Positions 51,411 to 60,539 of a stretch of 64,000 bases of DNA are shown piece by piece. Position 1 is the stretch's first letter. Each line of letters starts with the position of its first letter. The position numbers and the translations under genes are program-made. The DNA is from Lactonifactor sp050944855 (GTDB lineage Bacteria > Bacillota > Clostridia > Lachnospirales > Lachnospiraceae), in the NCBI GenBank assembly GCA_050944855.1, contig JBMNRU010000007.1, positions 1 through 64,000 on the forward strand, read 5' to 3'. The notes under the pieces were generated by a model. The model was not told the origin of the DNA. It worked only from the letters and a program-made list of their open reading frames with translations, and did no database searches.

Positions 51411-53402
51411 ATGGATAGATTTATATTGAAAGCCCCATATAAGCCCACAGGCGACCAGCCGCAGGCAATCGAGGCACTTGTCAAAGGCTTCAAAGAAGGC
51501 AATCAATGCCAGACTTTACTAGGGGTTACGGGTTCCGGTAAGACTTTTACAATGGCAAACGTGATCGAGCAGCTTAACAAACCCACTCTCGTTATAGCAC
51601 ATAATAAAACGCTTGCTGCTCAGTTGTACGGAGAATTCAAGGAGATGTTCCCTGAGAACGCAGTGGAGTATTTTGTGTCCTATTATGATTATTACCAGCC
51701 GGAGGCCTATGTTCCATCCTCCGATACCTATATTGCCAAGGATTCCGCGGTAAATGACGAGATCGATAAACTGCGCCTATCTGCTACGGCGGCATTGAGT
51801 GAACGAAGGGATGTGATCATTGTTTCCAGTGTTTCCTGCATCTACGGTATCGGCAGTCCCGATGATTATCAGAATATGATTATCTCGCTCCGCCCGGGGA
51901 TGGAAAAGGATCGGGATCTGGTAATCCATCAGTTAATAGATATTCAGTATGACCGGAATGATATGGATTTTCATCGCGGTACCTTTCGGGTAAGAGGCGA
52001 CGTGCTGGAAATCTTTCCGGCGGACTATACAGATGCCGCAGTGCGTGTAGAGTTTTTCGGAGATGAGATTGACCGGATTACAGAGGTGGATGTGCTGACC
52101 GGAGAGATTAAGCGGGAGTTGAACCATATTGCTATTTTTCCGGCTTCTCACTATGTAGTGCCTATGGAACGAATCCTGCAGGCAGCCGAAGCCATCGAGG
52201 AAGAGATGAAAGAACAGGTGGCGTATTTTAAAAGTGAGGACAAGCTGATTGAAGCTCAGAGAATTGCGGAGAGAACGAATTTTGATATAGAAATGATGAA
52301 AGAAACGGGCTTCTGTTCCGGCATCGAGAATTATTCCCGTCATCTGGCGGGGCTGGCTCCGGGGCAGCCTCCGTATACCCTGATCGATTATTTCGGGGAT
52401 GATTTCCTGATTATTATTGACGAGTCTCATAAGACCATTCCCCAGGTGCGTGGCATGTTTGCCGGAGATCAGTCCCGAAAGAGTACATTGGTGGATTATG
52501 GTTTCCGCCTGCCGTCGGCAAAGGACAATCGTCCTTTGAATTTTGAAGAGTTTGAAAGCAAGATTGACCAGATTATGTTTGTTTCCGCCACACCGGGGGA
52601 GTATGAGGCAGACCACTCTCTGCTGCAGGCAGAACAGATTATTCGGCCAACCGGTCTTTTAGATCCTCCCGTGGAGGTGCGTCCGGTGGAAGGGCAGATT
52701 GATGATCTGGTAAGTGAAGTAAATAAAGAAGTGGAAAAAGGCAATAAAGTGCTGATTACCACACTTACAAAGAGAATGGCCGAGGACCTGACGGATTATA
52801 TGAAGGAACTGGGAATTCGGGTGAGATATCTCCATTCCGATATTGATACATTGGAAAGGACAGAGATCATTCGGGATATGCGGCTGAATGTGTTTGATGT
52901 TTTAGTAGGTATTAACCTGCTGCGGGAGGGCCTGGATATACCGGAAATTTCATTGGTAGCTATTCTGGATGCGGATAAAGAAGGATTTCTTCGTTCCGAA
53001 ACCTCTCTGATCCAGACTATTGGCCGTGCGGCCCGTAATGCCGAGGGTCATGTGATTATGTATGCGGATGTGATGACGGATTCTATGCGGCTGGCTATTG
53101 ATGAGACTGACCGAAGACGTCAGCTGCAGCAGCAATATAATGAGGAACACGGTATAACGCCGCAGACGATCAAAAAGGCAGTAAGAGATCTGATCAGTAT
53201 TTCCAGATCTGTGGCGGAGACAGAAGATAAGCTTATGAAAGATCCGGAATCCATGAGTGCAGAAGAACTGGAGAAGCTGATCCAGGAGGTACAGAAGCAG
53301 ATGAAGGCAGCAGCCGCAGAACTGAACTTTGAAGCGGCCGCAGAGCTGCGTGATAAAATGATCGAGTTAAAGCGCAATCTGGAAGAAGTCCGGGAAGAAT
53401 AA
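51411..53402 (+). CDS. uvrB: UvrABC excision nuclease subunit B
   Basis: A 663-residue DNA-repair helicase-like protein. Walker A GVTGSGKTFT (near residue 40), the beta-hairpin YYDYYQPEAYVP that clamps the damaged strand, DESH box, motif V/VI (GINLLREGLDIPE, QTIGRAARN) and the C-terminal UVR motif (AAELNFEAAAELRDKMIELK, binding UvrC) are all present. It verifies lesions handed over by UvrA. The start at 51411 follows ACGGAGG; the frame open from 51288 covers the island edge. No good promoter or LexA box is near it, which fits displacement by the island. Confidence 0.96.
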   Translation: MDRFILKAPYKPTGDQPQAIEALVKGFKEGNQCQTLLGVTGSGKTFTMANVIEQLNKPTLVIAHNKTLAAQLYGEFKEMFPENAVEYFVSYYDYYQPEAYVPSSDTYIAKDSAVNDEIDKLRLSATAALSERRDVIIVSSVSCIYGIGSPDDYQNMIISLRPGMEKDRDLVIHQLIDIQYDRNDMDFHRGTFRVRGDVLEIFPADYTDAAVRVEFFGDEIDRITEVDVLTGEIKRELNHIAIFPASHYVVPMERILQAAEAIEEEMKEQVAYFKSEDKLIEAQRIAERTNFDIEMMKETGFCSGIENYSRHLAGLAPGQPPYTLIDYFGDDFLIIIDESHKTIPQVRGMFAGDQSRKSTLVDYGFRLPSAKDNRPLNFEEFESKIDQIMFVSATPGEYEADHSLLQAEQIIRPTGLLDPPVEVRPVEGQIDDLVSEVNKEVEKGNKVLITTLTKRMAEDLTDYMKELGIRVRYLHSDIDTLERTEIIRDMRLNVFDVLVGINLLREGLDIPEISLVAILDADKEGFLRSETSLIQTIGRAARNAEGHVIMYADVMTDSMRLAIDETDRRRQLQQQYNEEHGITPQTIKKAVRDLISISRSVAETEDKLMKDPESMSAEELEKLIQEVQKQMKAAAAELNFEAAAELRDKMIELKRNLEEVREE

Positions 53403-53463
53403 AAGAAACAGAGGAGAACGAAGCGAAACCAAACGGGAGAAAATGAGGATATTGGGATAAAAG

Positions 53464-53506
53464 CGGGCGGTATGTTACCTGAAAGAAGGGCATACCGCCC
53501 GTTGGT
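53464..53506 (+). terminator. Terminator after uvrB
   Basis: CGGGCGGTATG (53464-53474) pairs with CATACCGCCCG (53491-53501), followed by TTGGTTTGT. Confidence 0.75.
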
Positions 53507-53538
53507 TTGTATACTTTCTAAAATAATTCTAAAGATAC

Positions 53539-53567
53539 TTGACAAACAAATATGCCAGTGCTATCTT
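53539..53567 (+). promoter_or_regulatory. Heat-shock operon promoter
   Basis: TTGACA (53539-53544), a 17-bp spacer and TATCTT (53562-53567), immediately upstream of the CIRCE operator. Confidence 0.75.
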
Positions 53568-53578
53568 AATTATAGATG

Positions 53579-53605
53579 TTAGCACTCCACAACAACGAGT
53601 GCTAA
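53579..53605 (+). promoter_or_regulatory. CIRCE operator (HrcA binding site)
   Basis: A perfect TTAGCACTC-N9-GAGTGCTAA. HrcA binds this element and blocks transcription of the hrcA-grpE-dnaK operon until unfolded protein occupies GroEL. Confidence 0.97.
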
Positions 53606-53632
53606 CAAGTAAAGAAGAAAGGAGCACTCCCC

Positions 53633-54667
53633 GTGGAACATGAACTAGATGAAAGAAAATTAAAAATCTTAAAAGCCATCATCAAAACGTATCTGGAGAC
53701 GGGTGAGCCGGTGGGGTCCAGAACCATTTCAAAATATACGGATCTGCATCTCAGCTCCGCAACTATACGAAATGAGATGTCTGACCTGGAAGAACTGGGA
53801 TATATCTTACAGCCTCATACATCTGCCGGAAGAATTCCATCCGATAAAGGATATCGTCTTTATGTGGATGAACTGATGGCGGAGAAGGATAAGCAGATTG
53901 ATGAGATTCAGGAGATGATGATTGAGAAGACGGATCGTATGGAGTCCGTGCTGAAACAGGTAGTAAAGGTTCTCGCATCGAATACAAACTATGCGACGAT
54001 GATCAGCGCACCTACGTATTTTCACAATAAGGTGAAGTTCATTCAGCTCTCCCGGGTGGGAGAAGCACAGATTCTGGCAGTCGTGGTAGTGGAAGGGAAT
54101 ATTGTTAAGAACCAGATCATTGATATAGAAGAAGAAATCGATGATGAAACTATCCTGAAGCTGAATCTGATTTTAAATACACAGCTGAATGGCCTGACCA
54201 TTGATGAGATTAATCTGGGAATGATTACCCGGATGAAAGAGCAGGCCGGTATTTACGGCAGTGTAGTAGGTCATGTGATCGACGCGGTAGCCAATGCCAT
54301 TGCCCCGCAAGAGGAGGATATGGAGATTTATACCAGCGGCGCTACGAATATCTTTAAGTATCCGGAGCTCAGCGACAGTGCCAGAGCCAGTGAATTGATA
54401 TCTGCATTTGAAGAAAAGAAAGCATTAGCGGATTTTGTAAAGGAAACGATGGATACGGAAGAAAATACCGGAATCCAGGTATATATCGGTAATGAGTCAC
54501 CTATTCAGACTATGAAGGACTGCAGTGTCGTAACAGCAACCTATGAATTAGGAGAAGGCATGCAGGGAACGATAGGAATTATAGGACCGAAGCGAATGGA
54601 TTATGAAAATGTAGTAGATAATCTGAAAATATTAAAAAAACAGTTAGATACTGTATTTAAAAAATAG
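53633..54667 (+). CDS. hrcA: Heat-inducible transcription repressor HrcA
   Basis: A 344-residue repressor. Residues 1-75 form the winged helix (LDERKLKILKAIIKTYLETG, SRTISKYTDLHLSSATIRNEMSDL); the middle has LEELGYILQPHTSAGRIPSD, the HrcA signature, and the C-terminal GAF-like part ends with VIGNESPIQTMKDCSVV-like and GTIGIIGPKRMDY. It binds the CIRCE site 28 bp upstream of its own gene. The start is GTG 53633 behind AAGGAGC. Confidence 0.95.
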   Translation: MEHELDERKLKILKAIIKTYLETGEPVGSRTISKYTDLHLSSATIRNEMSDLEELGYILQPHTSAGRIPSDKGYRLYVDELMAEKDKQIDEIQEMMIEKTDRMESVLKQVVKVLASNTNYATMISAPTYFHNKVKFIQLSRVGEAQILAVVVVEGNIVKNQIIDIEEEIDDETILKLNLILNTQLNGLTIDEINLGMITRMKEQAGIYGSVVGHVIDAVANAIAPQEEDMEIYTSGATNIFKYPELSDSARASELISAFEEKKALADFVKETMDTEENTGIQVYIGNESPIQTMKDCSVVTATYELGEGMQGTIGIIGPKRMDYENVVDNLKILKKQLDTVFKK

Positions 54668-54680
54668 ATAGAAAGGCGGT

Positions 54681-55310
54681 ATGGATGCTGTGGCGGAAGA
54701 AAAGAATAAAAAGCCGGAAGATGTGACCGAAGAGACATGTGAAGAAGTGACAGAAGAAGCGGCAGAAGAAACAGAAGAAATAGAAGAGGAAGAACTTCAG
54801 GACACAGTGGAAGAAACTGAGGAAACCGAAGAGGACACGAAAGAAAAGAAGGGCTTTTTCAAAAAGAAAAAAGATAAAAAAGACGAGATGATCGAAGAAC
54901 TTACCGACCGGGTAAAACGTCAGATGGCGGAATTCGAGAATTATAGAAAGCGTACAGAGAAAGAAAAAACTACGATGTACGAATATGGAGCAAAGGATGT
55001 AGTAGAAAAGATCCTTCCCGTAGTAGATAACTTTGAGCGGGGCCTGGCAGGGGTTTCCGAGGAAGAGAGAAACGATCCCTTTGTAGAAGGTATGGATAAG
55101 ATTTACAAACAGATGCTTACCGTACTGGAGGATATGGGTGTAAAGCCAATCGAAGCGGTAGGCCAGGAATTTGATCCGAATTTTCACAATGCAGTGATGC
55201 ACGTTGAAGACGAAGAAGCAGGAGAAAATATAATCGTGGAGGAATTCCAGAAAGGTTATATGTATAAAGAATCTGTGGTTCGCCACAGTATGGTAAAAGT
55301 GGCAAATTAG
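54681..55310 (+). CDS. grpE: Nucleotide exchange factor GrpE
   Basis: A 209-residue protein. Residues 1-60 are strongly acidic and probably disordered, followed by a KKGFFKKKKDKKDE basic patch, the long coiled coil (residues 70-120: LTDRVKRQMAEFENYRKRTE) and the beta domain with GVKPIEAVGQEFDPNFHNAV and EEFQKGYMYKESVVRHSMV. It releases ADP from DnaK. It lies 13 nt after hrcA and 80 bp before dnaK in the CIRCE operon. The acidic head is longer than in most homologues. Confidence 0.95.
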   Translation: MDAVAEEKNKKPEDVTEETCEEVTEEAAEETEEIEEEELQDTVEETEETEEDTKEKKGFFKKKKDKKDEMIEELTDRVKRQMAEFENYRKRTEKEKTTMYEYGAKDVVEKILPVVDNFERGLAGVSEEERNDPFVEGMDKIYKQMLTVLEDMGVKPIEAVGQEFDPNFHNAVMHVEDEEAGENIIVEEFQKGYMYKESVVRHSMVKVAN

Positions 55311-55390
55311 CACCTGTTGCGCTCGTCCGGTTTTTCCGGACTTAAAATAGAAAGTAATAGTAAATCATATAGAAAATGGAGGAATTTATT

Positions 55391-57244
55391 ATGAGTAAAA
55401 TTATTGGTATTGACTTAGGTACAACAAATAGTTGTGTAGCTGTTATGGAAGGTGGAAAACCAACCGTTATTGCAAATACAGAAGGAGCCAGAACAACACC
55501 ATCCGTAGTAGCTTTTACAAAGAACGGAGAAAGATTAGTCGGTGAACCTGCAAAACGTCAGGCAGTCACCAATGCAGATAACACCATCTCTTCTATTAAG
55601 AGACATATGGGAAGTGACTATCGTGTTAATATTGATGCAAAGCAGTATTCTCCACAGGAAATTTCTGCTATGATCCTGCAGAAACTGAAAGCAGATGCTG
55701 AAAACTACCTGGGCGAGAAAGTAACGGAAGCTGTTATCACAGTACCTGCTTACTTCAACGATGCTCAGCGTCAGGCAACCAAAGATGCCGGTAAGATTGC
55801 CGGTCTGGAAGTAAAACGTATCATCAATGAGCCTACAGCTGCAGCGCTGGCTTATGGTCTGGATAACGAAAAAGAACAGAAGATCATGGTATATGACTTA
55901 GGCGGCGGTACCTTTGATGTATCTATCATCGAAATTGGTGATGGTGTTATTGAAGTATTATCTACAGCAGGTGACAACAAACTGGGCGGTGATGATTTCG
56001 ACCAGAAAGTTGCTGATTATATGGTATCTGAATTTAAGAAAGCAGAAGGTGTAGATTTATCTGCAGATAAAATGGCTATGCAGAGAATCAAAGAAGCAGC
56101 TGAAAAAGCAAAGAAAGAGCTTTCTTCTGCTACTACTACCAATATTAACCTGCCATTTATTACGGCAACAGCCGAAGGTCCAAAACATTTTGATATGAAT
56201 CTGACCAGAGCAAAATTTGATGAATTGACACATGATCTGATAGAAAGAACAGCAGAACCTGTAAGACGTGCACTGTCTGATGCAGGACTGAACGCATCCG
56301 AACTGGGCCAGGTATTACTGGTTGGCGGTTCTACCCGTGTGCCGGCTGTTCAGGATAAGGTAAAACAGTTAACAGGTCACGAACCAAGCAAATCTTTAAA
56401 CCCTGACGAATGTGTTGCATTAGGTGCAGCTACACAGGGCGGTAAATTAGCAGGTGATGCCGGTGCCGGCGATATTCTGCTGCTGGATGTTACTCCATTG
56501 TCTCTGTCTATCGAAACAATGGGCGGTGTGGCAACGAGACTGATTGAAAGAAATACAACAATTCCTACAAAGAAAAGTCAGATTTTCTCTACAGCAGCTG
56601 ATAATCAGACCGCAGTAGATATCAATGTGGTACAGGGTGAAAGACAGTTTGCGAGAGATAATAAATCTTTAGGCCAGTTCAGACTGGATGGTATTCCGCC
56701 AGCAAGAAGAGGTGTGCCGCAGATCGAGGTTACTTTTGATATTGATGCCAACGGTATTGTTAATGTATCTGCAAAAGATCTGGGAACAGGCAAAGAACAG
56801 CACATTACTATTACAGCCGGTTCTAACATGTCTGATTCCGAAATCGAAAAAGCAGTAAAAGAAGCAGCAGAGTTTGAGGCACAGGATAAAAAGAGAAAAG
56901 AAGCTGTAGATGCGAAAAATGATGCAGATGCTTGTATCTTCCAGGTGGAAAAAGCACTGGAAGAAGCCGGTGACAAGATCGATGCAAACGATAAAACTAC
57001 AGTAGAAGCAGATTTAAATGCATTAAAAGAATTAGTAGCAAAATGCGGCGATGAAATCTCTGAAGCACAGGTTGCAGAATTAAAAGCTGCTCAGGAAAAA
57101 GTTATGGCAAGTGCACAGAAACTGTTTGCTAAAATGTATGAGCAGGCGCAGGCATCTCAGGCAGGCGCAGCAGACATGGGCGGTCAGGCAGCAGGAAATG
57201 GTGCAGATGACGACGTGATCGACGGAGATTACAGAGAGGTATAA
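55391..57244 (+). CDS. dnaK: Molecular chaperone DnaK (Hsp70)
   Basis: A 617-residue Hsp70. IGIDLGTTNSCVAVMEGG, IINEPTAAALAYGLD, VYDLGGGTFDVSIIEIGDGV and the LLVGGSTRVPAVQ segment build the ATPase; the substrate domain carries TVPTKKS-like and FDIDANGIVNVSAKDLGTG; and the glycine/alanine-rich tail ends VIDGDYREV. It folds and protects proteins with DnaJ and GrpE. ATG 55391 has GGAGG 8 nt upstream; an ATG at 55376 is in frame but less suited. Codon use is more A/T-biased at third positions than in the neighbours, as expected of a highly expressed gene. Confidence 0.97.
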   Translation: MSKIIGIDLGTTNSCVAVMEGGKPTVIANTEGARTTPSVVAFTKNGERLVGEPAKRQAVTNADNTISSIKRHMGSDYRVNIDAKQYSPQEISAMILQKLKADAENYLGEKVTEAVITVPAYFNDAQRQATKDAGKIAGLEVKRIINEPTAAALAYGLDNEKEQKIMVYDLGGGTFDVSIIEIGDGVIEVLSTAGDNKLGGDDFDQKVADYMVSEFKKAEGVDLSADKMAMQRIKEAAEKAKKELSSATTTNINLPFITATAEGPKHFDMNLTRAKFDELTHDLIERTAEPVRRALSDAGLNASELGQVLLVGGSTRVPAVQDKVKQLTGHEPSKSLNPDECVALGAATQGGKLAGDAGAGDILLLDVTPLSLSIETMGGVATRLIERNTTIPTKKSQIFSTAADNQTAVDINVVQGERQFARDNKSLGQFRLDGIPPARRGVPQIEVTFDIDANGIVNVSAKDLGTGKEQHITITAGSNMSDSEIEKAVKEAAEFEAQDKKRKEAVDAKNDADACIFQVEKALEEAGDKIDANDKTTVEADLNALKELVAKCGDEISEAQVAELKAAQEKVMASAQKLFAKMYEQAQASQAGAADMGGQAAGNGADDDVIDGDYREV

Positions 57245-57268
57245 GAGGTAAATAGAAACTGACGTAAA

Positions 57269-57294
57269 AAGATAGGGGAATCATCCCCTATCTT
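57269..57294 (+). terminator. Hairpin between dnaK and dnaJ
   Basis: AAGATAGGGGA (57269-57279) pairs with TCCCCTATCTT (57284-57294). An outer TGACG/CGTCA pair extends the stem, and no T run follows. It may lower transcription into dnaJ or protect the dnaK message from decay, rather than end it completely. Confidence 0.55.
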
Positions 57295-57324
57295 GCGTCA
57301 TGTAAGTCAGAAGGGATAAGACAG

Positions 57325-58494
57325 ATGGCAGAGACAAAAAGAGATTACTATGAAGTCTTAGGCGTTGACAAAAGTGCAGATGATTCTGCAATTAAAAGTG
57401 CATACCGCAAGCTGGCTAAAAAGTATCATCCGGATGTAAATCCAGGGGATAAGGAAGCAGAGAAAAAGTTTAAAGAAGCAACAGAAGCGTACGGCATACT
57501 CAGTGATCCTGAGAAGAGAAGACAGTATGACCAGTTTGGCCATGCAGCCTTTGAAAACGGAGGAGCCGGGGCCGGCGGCTTTGGCGGATTTGATTTTAAT
57601 GGTGCCGATATGGGTGATATCTTTGGTGACATTTTTGGTGATCTGTTTGGCGGAGGAAGCCGCAGAAGAGCCAACAATGGTCCTATGAAAGGTGCCAATG
57701 TCCGGACTTCTATACGTATTACATTTGAAGAGGCCGTATTTGGCTGTGAAAAGGAAATTACAGTTACCTTAAAGGAAGCATGTCAGTCTTGTCATGGAAG
57801 CGGTGCGAAAGCCGGTACATCTCCGGAAACCTGTCCAACCTGTCATGGTGAAGGTCAGGTAGTACAGACACAGCAGTCCATGTTTGGTATGATCCGTAAT
57901 GTAACTGTTTGTCCGGAGTGTCACGGAACCGGTAAAGTGATCAAAGATAAGTGTCCGGATTGTCGTGGAACCGGATATGTGGCATCCAAAAAGAATATTC
58001 AGGTGTCCATTCCGGCGGGTATTGATGATGGACAGAGTATCCGTATCCGGGATAAAGGTGAACCGGGGACCAATGGAGGCCCAAGAGGCGACTTGTTAGT
58101 AGAAGTGCGTGTAGCCCGACATCCTATTTTCCAGCGTCAGGATATGAACATATATTCCACTGCACCGATTACTTATGCACAGGCAGCTCTGGGCGGCGAG
58201 GTACGCATCAGTACTGTGGACGGAGATGTGATGTACGATGTGAAGCCGGGAACGCAGACTGATACAAAAGTACGTCTGAAGGGCAAGGGTGTACCATCTC
58301 TCCGCAATAAGAATGTGCGTGGAGATCATTATGTAACCTTAGTGGTACAGGTACCTACCAAATTAAACGAAGAAGCAAAGGAGGCTTTGCGTCGTTTTGA
58401 TGAGGCCTGCGGCAATAAGCCTGTGTCAGGCGGATCCGCAGAAAAGAAGAAAAAAGGCTTCATGGACAAATTAAAAGACGCTTTTGAAGAATAA
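57325..58494 (+). CDS. dnaJ: Co-chaperone DnaJ (Hsp40)
   Basis: A 389-residue type I DnaJ. The J domain (residues 1-70) contains YRKLAKKYHPDVNPGD with the HPD motif that triggers DnaK ATPase. Next are a G/F-rich stretch (GGAGAGGFGGFDF), four CxxCxGxG zinc motifs (CQSCHGSG, CPTCHGEG, CPECHGTG, CPDCRGTG), the substrate-binding barrels and a basic end. It delivers clients to DnaK. A hairpin separates it from dnaK, and it has its own RBS. Confidence 0.96.
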   Translation: MAETKRDYYEVLGVDKSADDSAIKSAYRKLAKKYHPDVNPGDKEAEKKFKEATEAYGILSDPEKRRQYDQFGHAAFENGGAGAGGFGGFDFNGADMGDIFGDIFGDLFGGGSRRRANNGPMKGANVRTSIRITFEEAVFGCEKEITVTLKEACQSCHGSGAKAGTSPETCPTCHGEGQVVQTQQSMFGMIRNVTVCPECHGTGKVIKDKCPDCRGTGYVASKKNIQVSIPAGIDDGQSIRIRDKGEPGTNGGPRGDLLVEVRVARHPIFQRQDMNIYSTAPITYAQAALGGEVRISTVDGDVMYDVKPGTQTDTKVRLKGKGVPSLRNKNVRGDHYVTLVVQVPTKLNEEAKEALRRFDEACGNKPVSGGSAEKKKKGFMDKLKDAFEE

Positions 58495-58540
58495 AATATT
58501 GCCTTTTCCTATATTTACGCATATAATGAGAAGGTCCTAG

Positions 58541-58575
58541 AAAGGGAATGTTGCACAGGCAATATCCCTTTTTAT
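58541..58575 (+). terminator. Terminator after dnaJ
   Basis: AAAGGGAATGTTGC (58541-58554) pairs with GCAATATCCCTTT (58559-58571), with one G-T pair, followed by TTTATCG. Confidence 0.8.
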
Positions 58576-58628
58576 CGTATAGGGATGTATGAGCATAAAT
58601 CCTGTTTGGGATGTGAAAGGAGATTCTT

Positions 58629-59546
58629 ATGAGCCCCATAGTAGTTTTACAACAGATGTTTGTCATATTTGCGTTGATGATGGTAGGTATGATAGCGGGC
58701 AGAAAAGGAAAACTGACGGAGGAAACCTCAAGAAATATTTCCTGGCTGGTCGTTAATATATGCGGGCCGGCCATGGTGATGAATTCTGTACTAAACGGAA
58801 CCTCTGCCACCAAAGAAAGCGTGCTGCTGGTAGGCGGTATTGTTCTGATAATCTATGCTGTCCTGATCCTGCTTTCTTATGTGATGCCGATTTTGCTTCA
58901 GGCAGACAGTGACGACCGTGTGATATATCAGATGATGACCATATTTGGAAATATAGGATTTATCGGATATCCGGTAATCACCGCTTTACTGGGAGCAGAT
59001 GCGCTGATCTACGCGGCGGTGTTCAACCTGGTATTTAATGTGCTGATGTATACTTATGGATCCTTTATTATGAGACGCGCGGCAGGAAAAAATAAAAGCC
59101 AGGGAGGCAATTCCATTCTAAACGCGGGCACGGTTTCCTGCGTATTGGCTATTGTTATTTTCTGGTTTGAGATACCGGTGCCGTCTCCGGTCTGCAGTTT
59201 TGTGGCATATATGGGAGATGCCGCTGTTTTTCTGTCTCTGATCGTGATCGGAGAATCATTGGTACATATAAAAGTAAAAGAAATATTTGAAGACAGACGT
59301 ATGTTACTGTTTGTGGCATTGCGATATATATTGTTTCCCATCGCTGCGGCCTTCATACTGAAATTTTTGGTGGCAGATCCGCAGATACGGGGTGTGTCCG
59401 TGCTGTTAGTGGCGATGCCGGCTGCTACCTTCATTACTATGTTTGCAAAACAGTACGAAATGGAGGAAACTACGATTGTGAAAGGTACGGTACTGACCAC
59501 TTTGCTGTCAGTGGTGACCGTCGCTATCGTAGGGGTATTTATTTAA
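58629..59546 (+). CDS. AEC-family transporter
   Basis: A 305-residue protein of the auxin efflux carrier family, with about ten membrane helices. FALMMVGMIAGRKGKLTEETSRN is the typical N-terminal loop, FGNIGFIGYPVITALLG the family's gapped central helix, and LVAMPAATFITMFAKQYEMEE the matching one in the second half. Bacterial members move malate, malonate or other organic acids; the substrate here is unknown. It sits between dnaJ and prmA, which are neighbours in many Firmicutes, so it may be an insertion into that order. RBS AAAGGAG precedes ATG 58629. Confidence 0.85.
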   Translation: MSPIVVLQQMFVIFALMMVGMIAGRKGKLTEETSRNISWLVVNICGPAMVMNSVLNGTSATKESVLLVGGIVLIIYAVLILLSYVMPILLQADSDDRVIYQMMTIFGNIGFIGYPVITALLGADALIYAAVFNLVFNVLMYTYGSFIMRRAAGKNKSQGGNSILNAGTVSCVLAIVIFWFEIPVPSPVCSFVAYMGDAAVFLSLIVIGESLVHIKVKEIFEDRRMLLFVALRYILFPIAAAFILKFLVADPQIRGVSVLLVAMPAATFITMFAKQYEMEETTIVKGTVLTTLLSVVTVAIVGVFI

Positions 59547-59577
59547 ACGGTTCTGGAAGAAGTAAGGAGAAACCAAA

Positions 59578-60531
59578 ATGAAATGGAATAAGTTTACATT
59601 AAAAACGAGAACAGAAGCGGAGGATATTGTGATCGCCACTTTAGCAGAAGCAGGTGTGGAAGGAGTCGAAGTAGAGGACAAACAGCCGTTGACAGAAGAA
59701 GATAAAAAACAGATGTTTGTAGATATCCTTCCGGATATGCCGGGGGATGATGGCATTGCTTATCTGAGTTTTTACGTGGATGCGGAGGAAAATCCGGATG
59801 CACTGCTTAAGAATGTGCAAAGAGAATTAGATGAATTAAAAGAATTTATGGATATTGGAGAGGCCACCATTACCGCCTCTCAGACAGAAGATAAAGATTG
59901 GATCAACAATTGGAAGCAGTATTTTAAGCAGTTTTATGTAGATGATATCCTGATCATTCCTTCCTGGGAGGAAGTAAAGGCAGAAGACAAAGACCGCATG
60001 ATCATTCATATTGATCCGGGTACAGCGTTCGGAACCGGTATGCACGAAACCACGCAGTTATGCATCCGTCAGCTGAAAAAATATGTGACAGAGGATACTG
60101 AATTATTAGATGTAGGAACCGGAAGCGGTATTTTATCCATTGTTGCATTGAAATTGGGCGCCAGACATGCCGTAGGAACGGATCTGGATCCGTGCGCGGT
60201 GTCTGCTGTTGCCGATAACAAAGAAGCAAATGCGATTCCTGAGGAAGCTTTTGCTATGATGATCGGAAATATCATCGATGATAAAGAGATACAGGATGCC
60301 GTGGGCTATGAAAAGTATGATATTGTTACAGCCAATATTTTAGCCGATGTGCTGGTGCCTTTAACTCCGGTGATCATTCATCAGATGAAGAAGGGCGGCA
60401 TTTATATTACATCCGGTATTCTGGATGAGAAAGAGGAAACCGTGGTAGAAGCTGTGAAAGCGGCCGGTCTGGAAGTCGTGGAGGTAACACACCAGGGTGA
60501 ATGGGTTTCTGTTACAGCCAGAAAGAATTAG
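59578..60531 (+). CDS. prmA: Ribosomal protein L11 methyltransferase PrmA
   Basis: A 317-residue SAM-dependent enzyme. The N-terminal substrate-recognition part (residues 1-110) contains DWINNWKQYFKQFYVDDILIIPSW; the catalytic domain has IDPGTAFGTGMHETTQLCI, LLDVGTGSGILSIVALKLGA (SAM loop) and VTANILADVLVPL, the NPPY-like motif in its N-A-N-I variant. It trimethylates lysines and the N-terminus of ribosomal protein L11. It lies directly before rsmE (8 bp), as usual in Firmicutes. Confidence 0.95.
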   Translation: MKWNKFTLKTRTEAEDIVIATLAEAGVEGVEVEDKQPLTEEDKKQMFVDILPDMPGDDGIAYLSFYVDAEENPDALLKNVQRELDELKEFMDIGEATITASQTEDKDWINNWKQYFKQFYVDDILIIPSWEEVKAEDKDRMIIHIDPGTAFGTGMHETTQLCIRQLKKYVTEDTELLDVGTGSGILSIVALKLGARHAVGTDLDPCAVSAVADNKEANAIPEEAFAMMIGNIIDDKEIQDAVGYEKYDIVTANILADVLVPLTPVIIHQMKKGGIYITSGILDEKEETVVEAVKAAGLEVVEVTHQGEWVSVTARKN

Positions 60532-60539
60532 GAGTTTTT

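Noticed and set aside
57269..57294. Full transcription stop between dnaK and dnaJ
   Set aside because: The hairpin has no following T run, so it was recorded as a partial terminator or message-stabilising element only.
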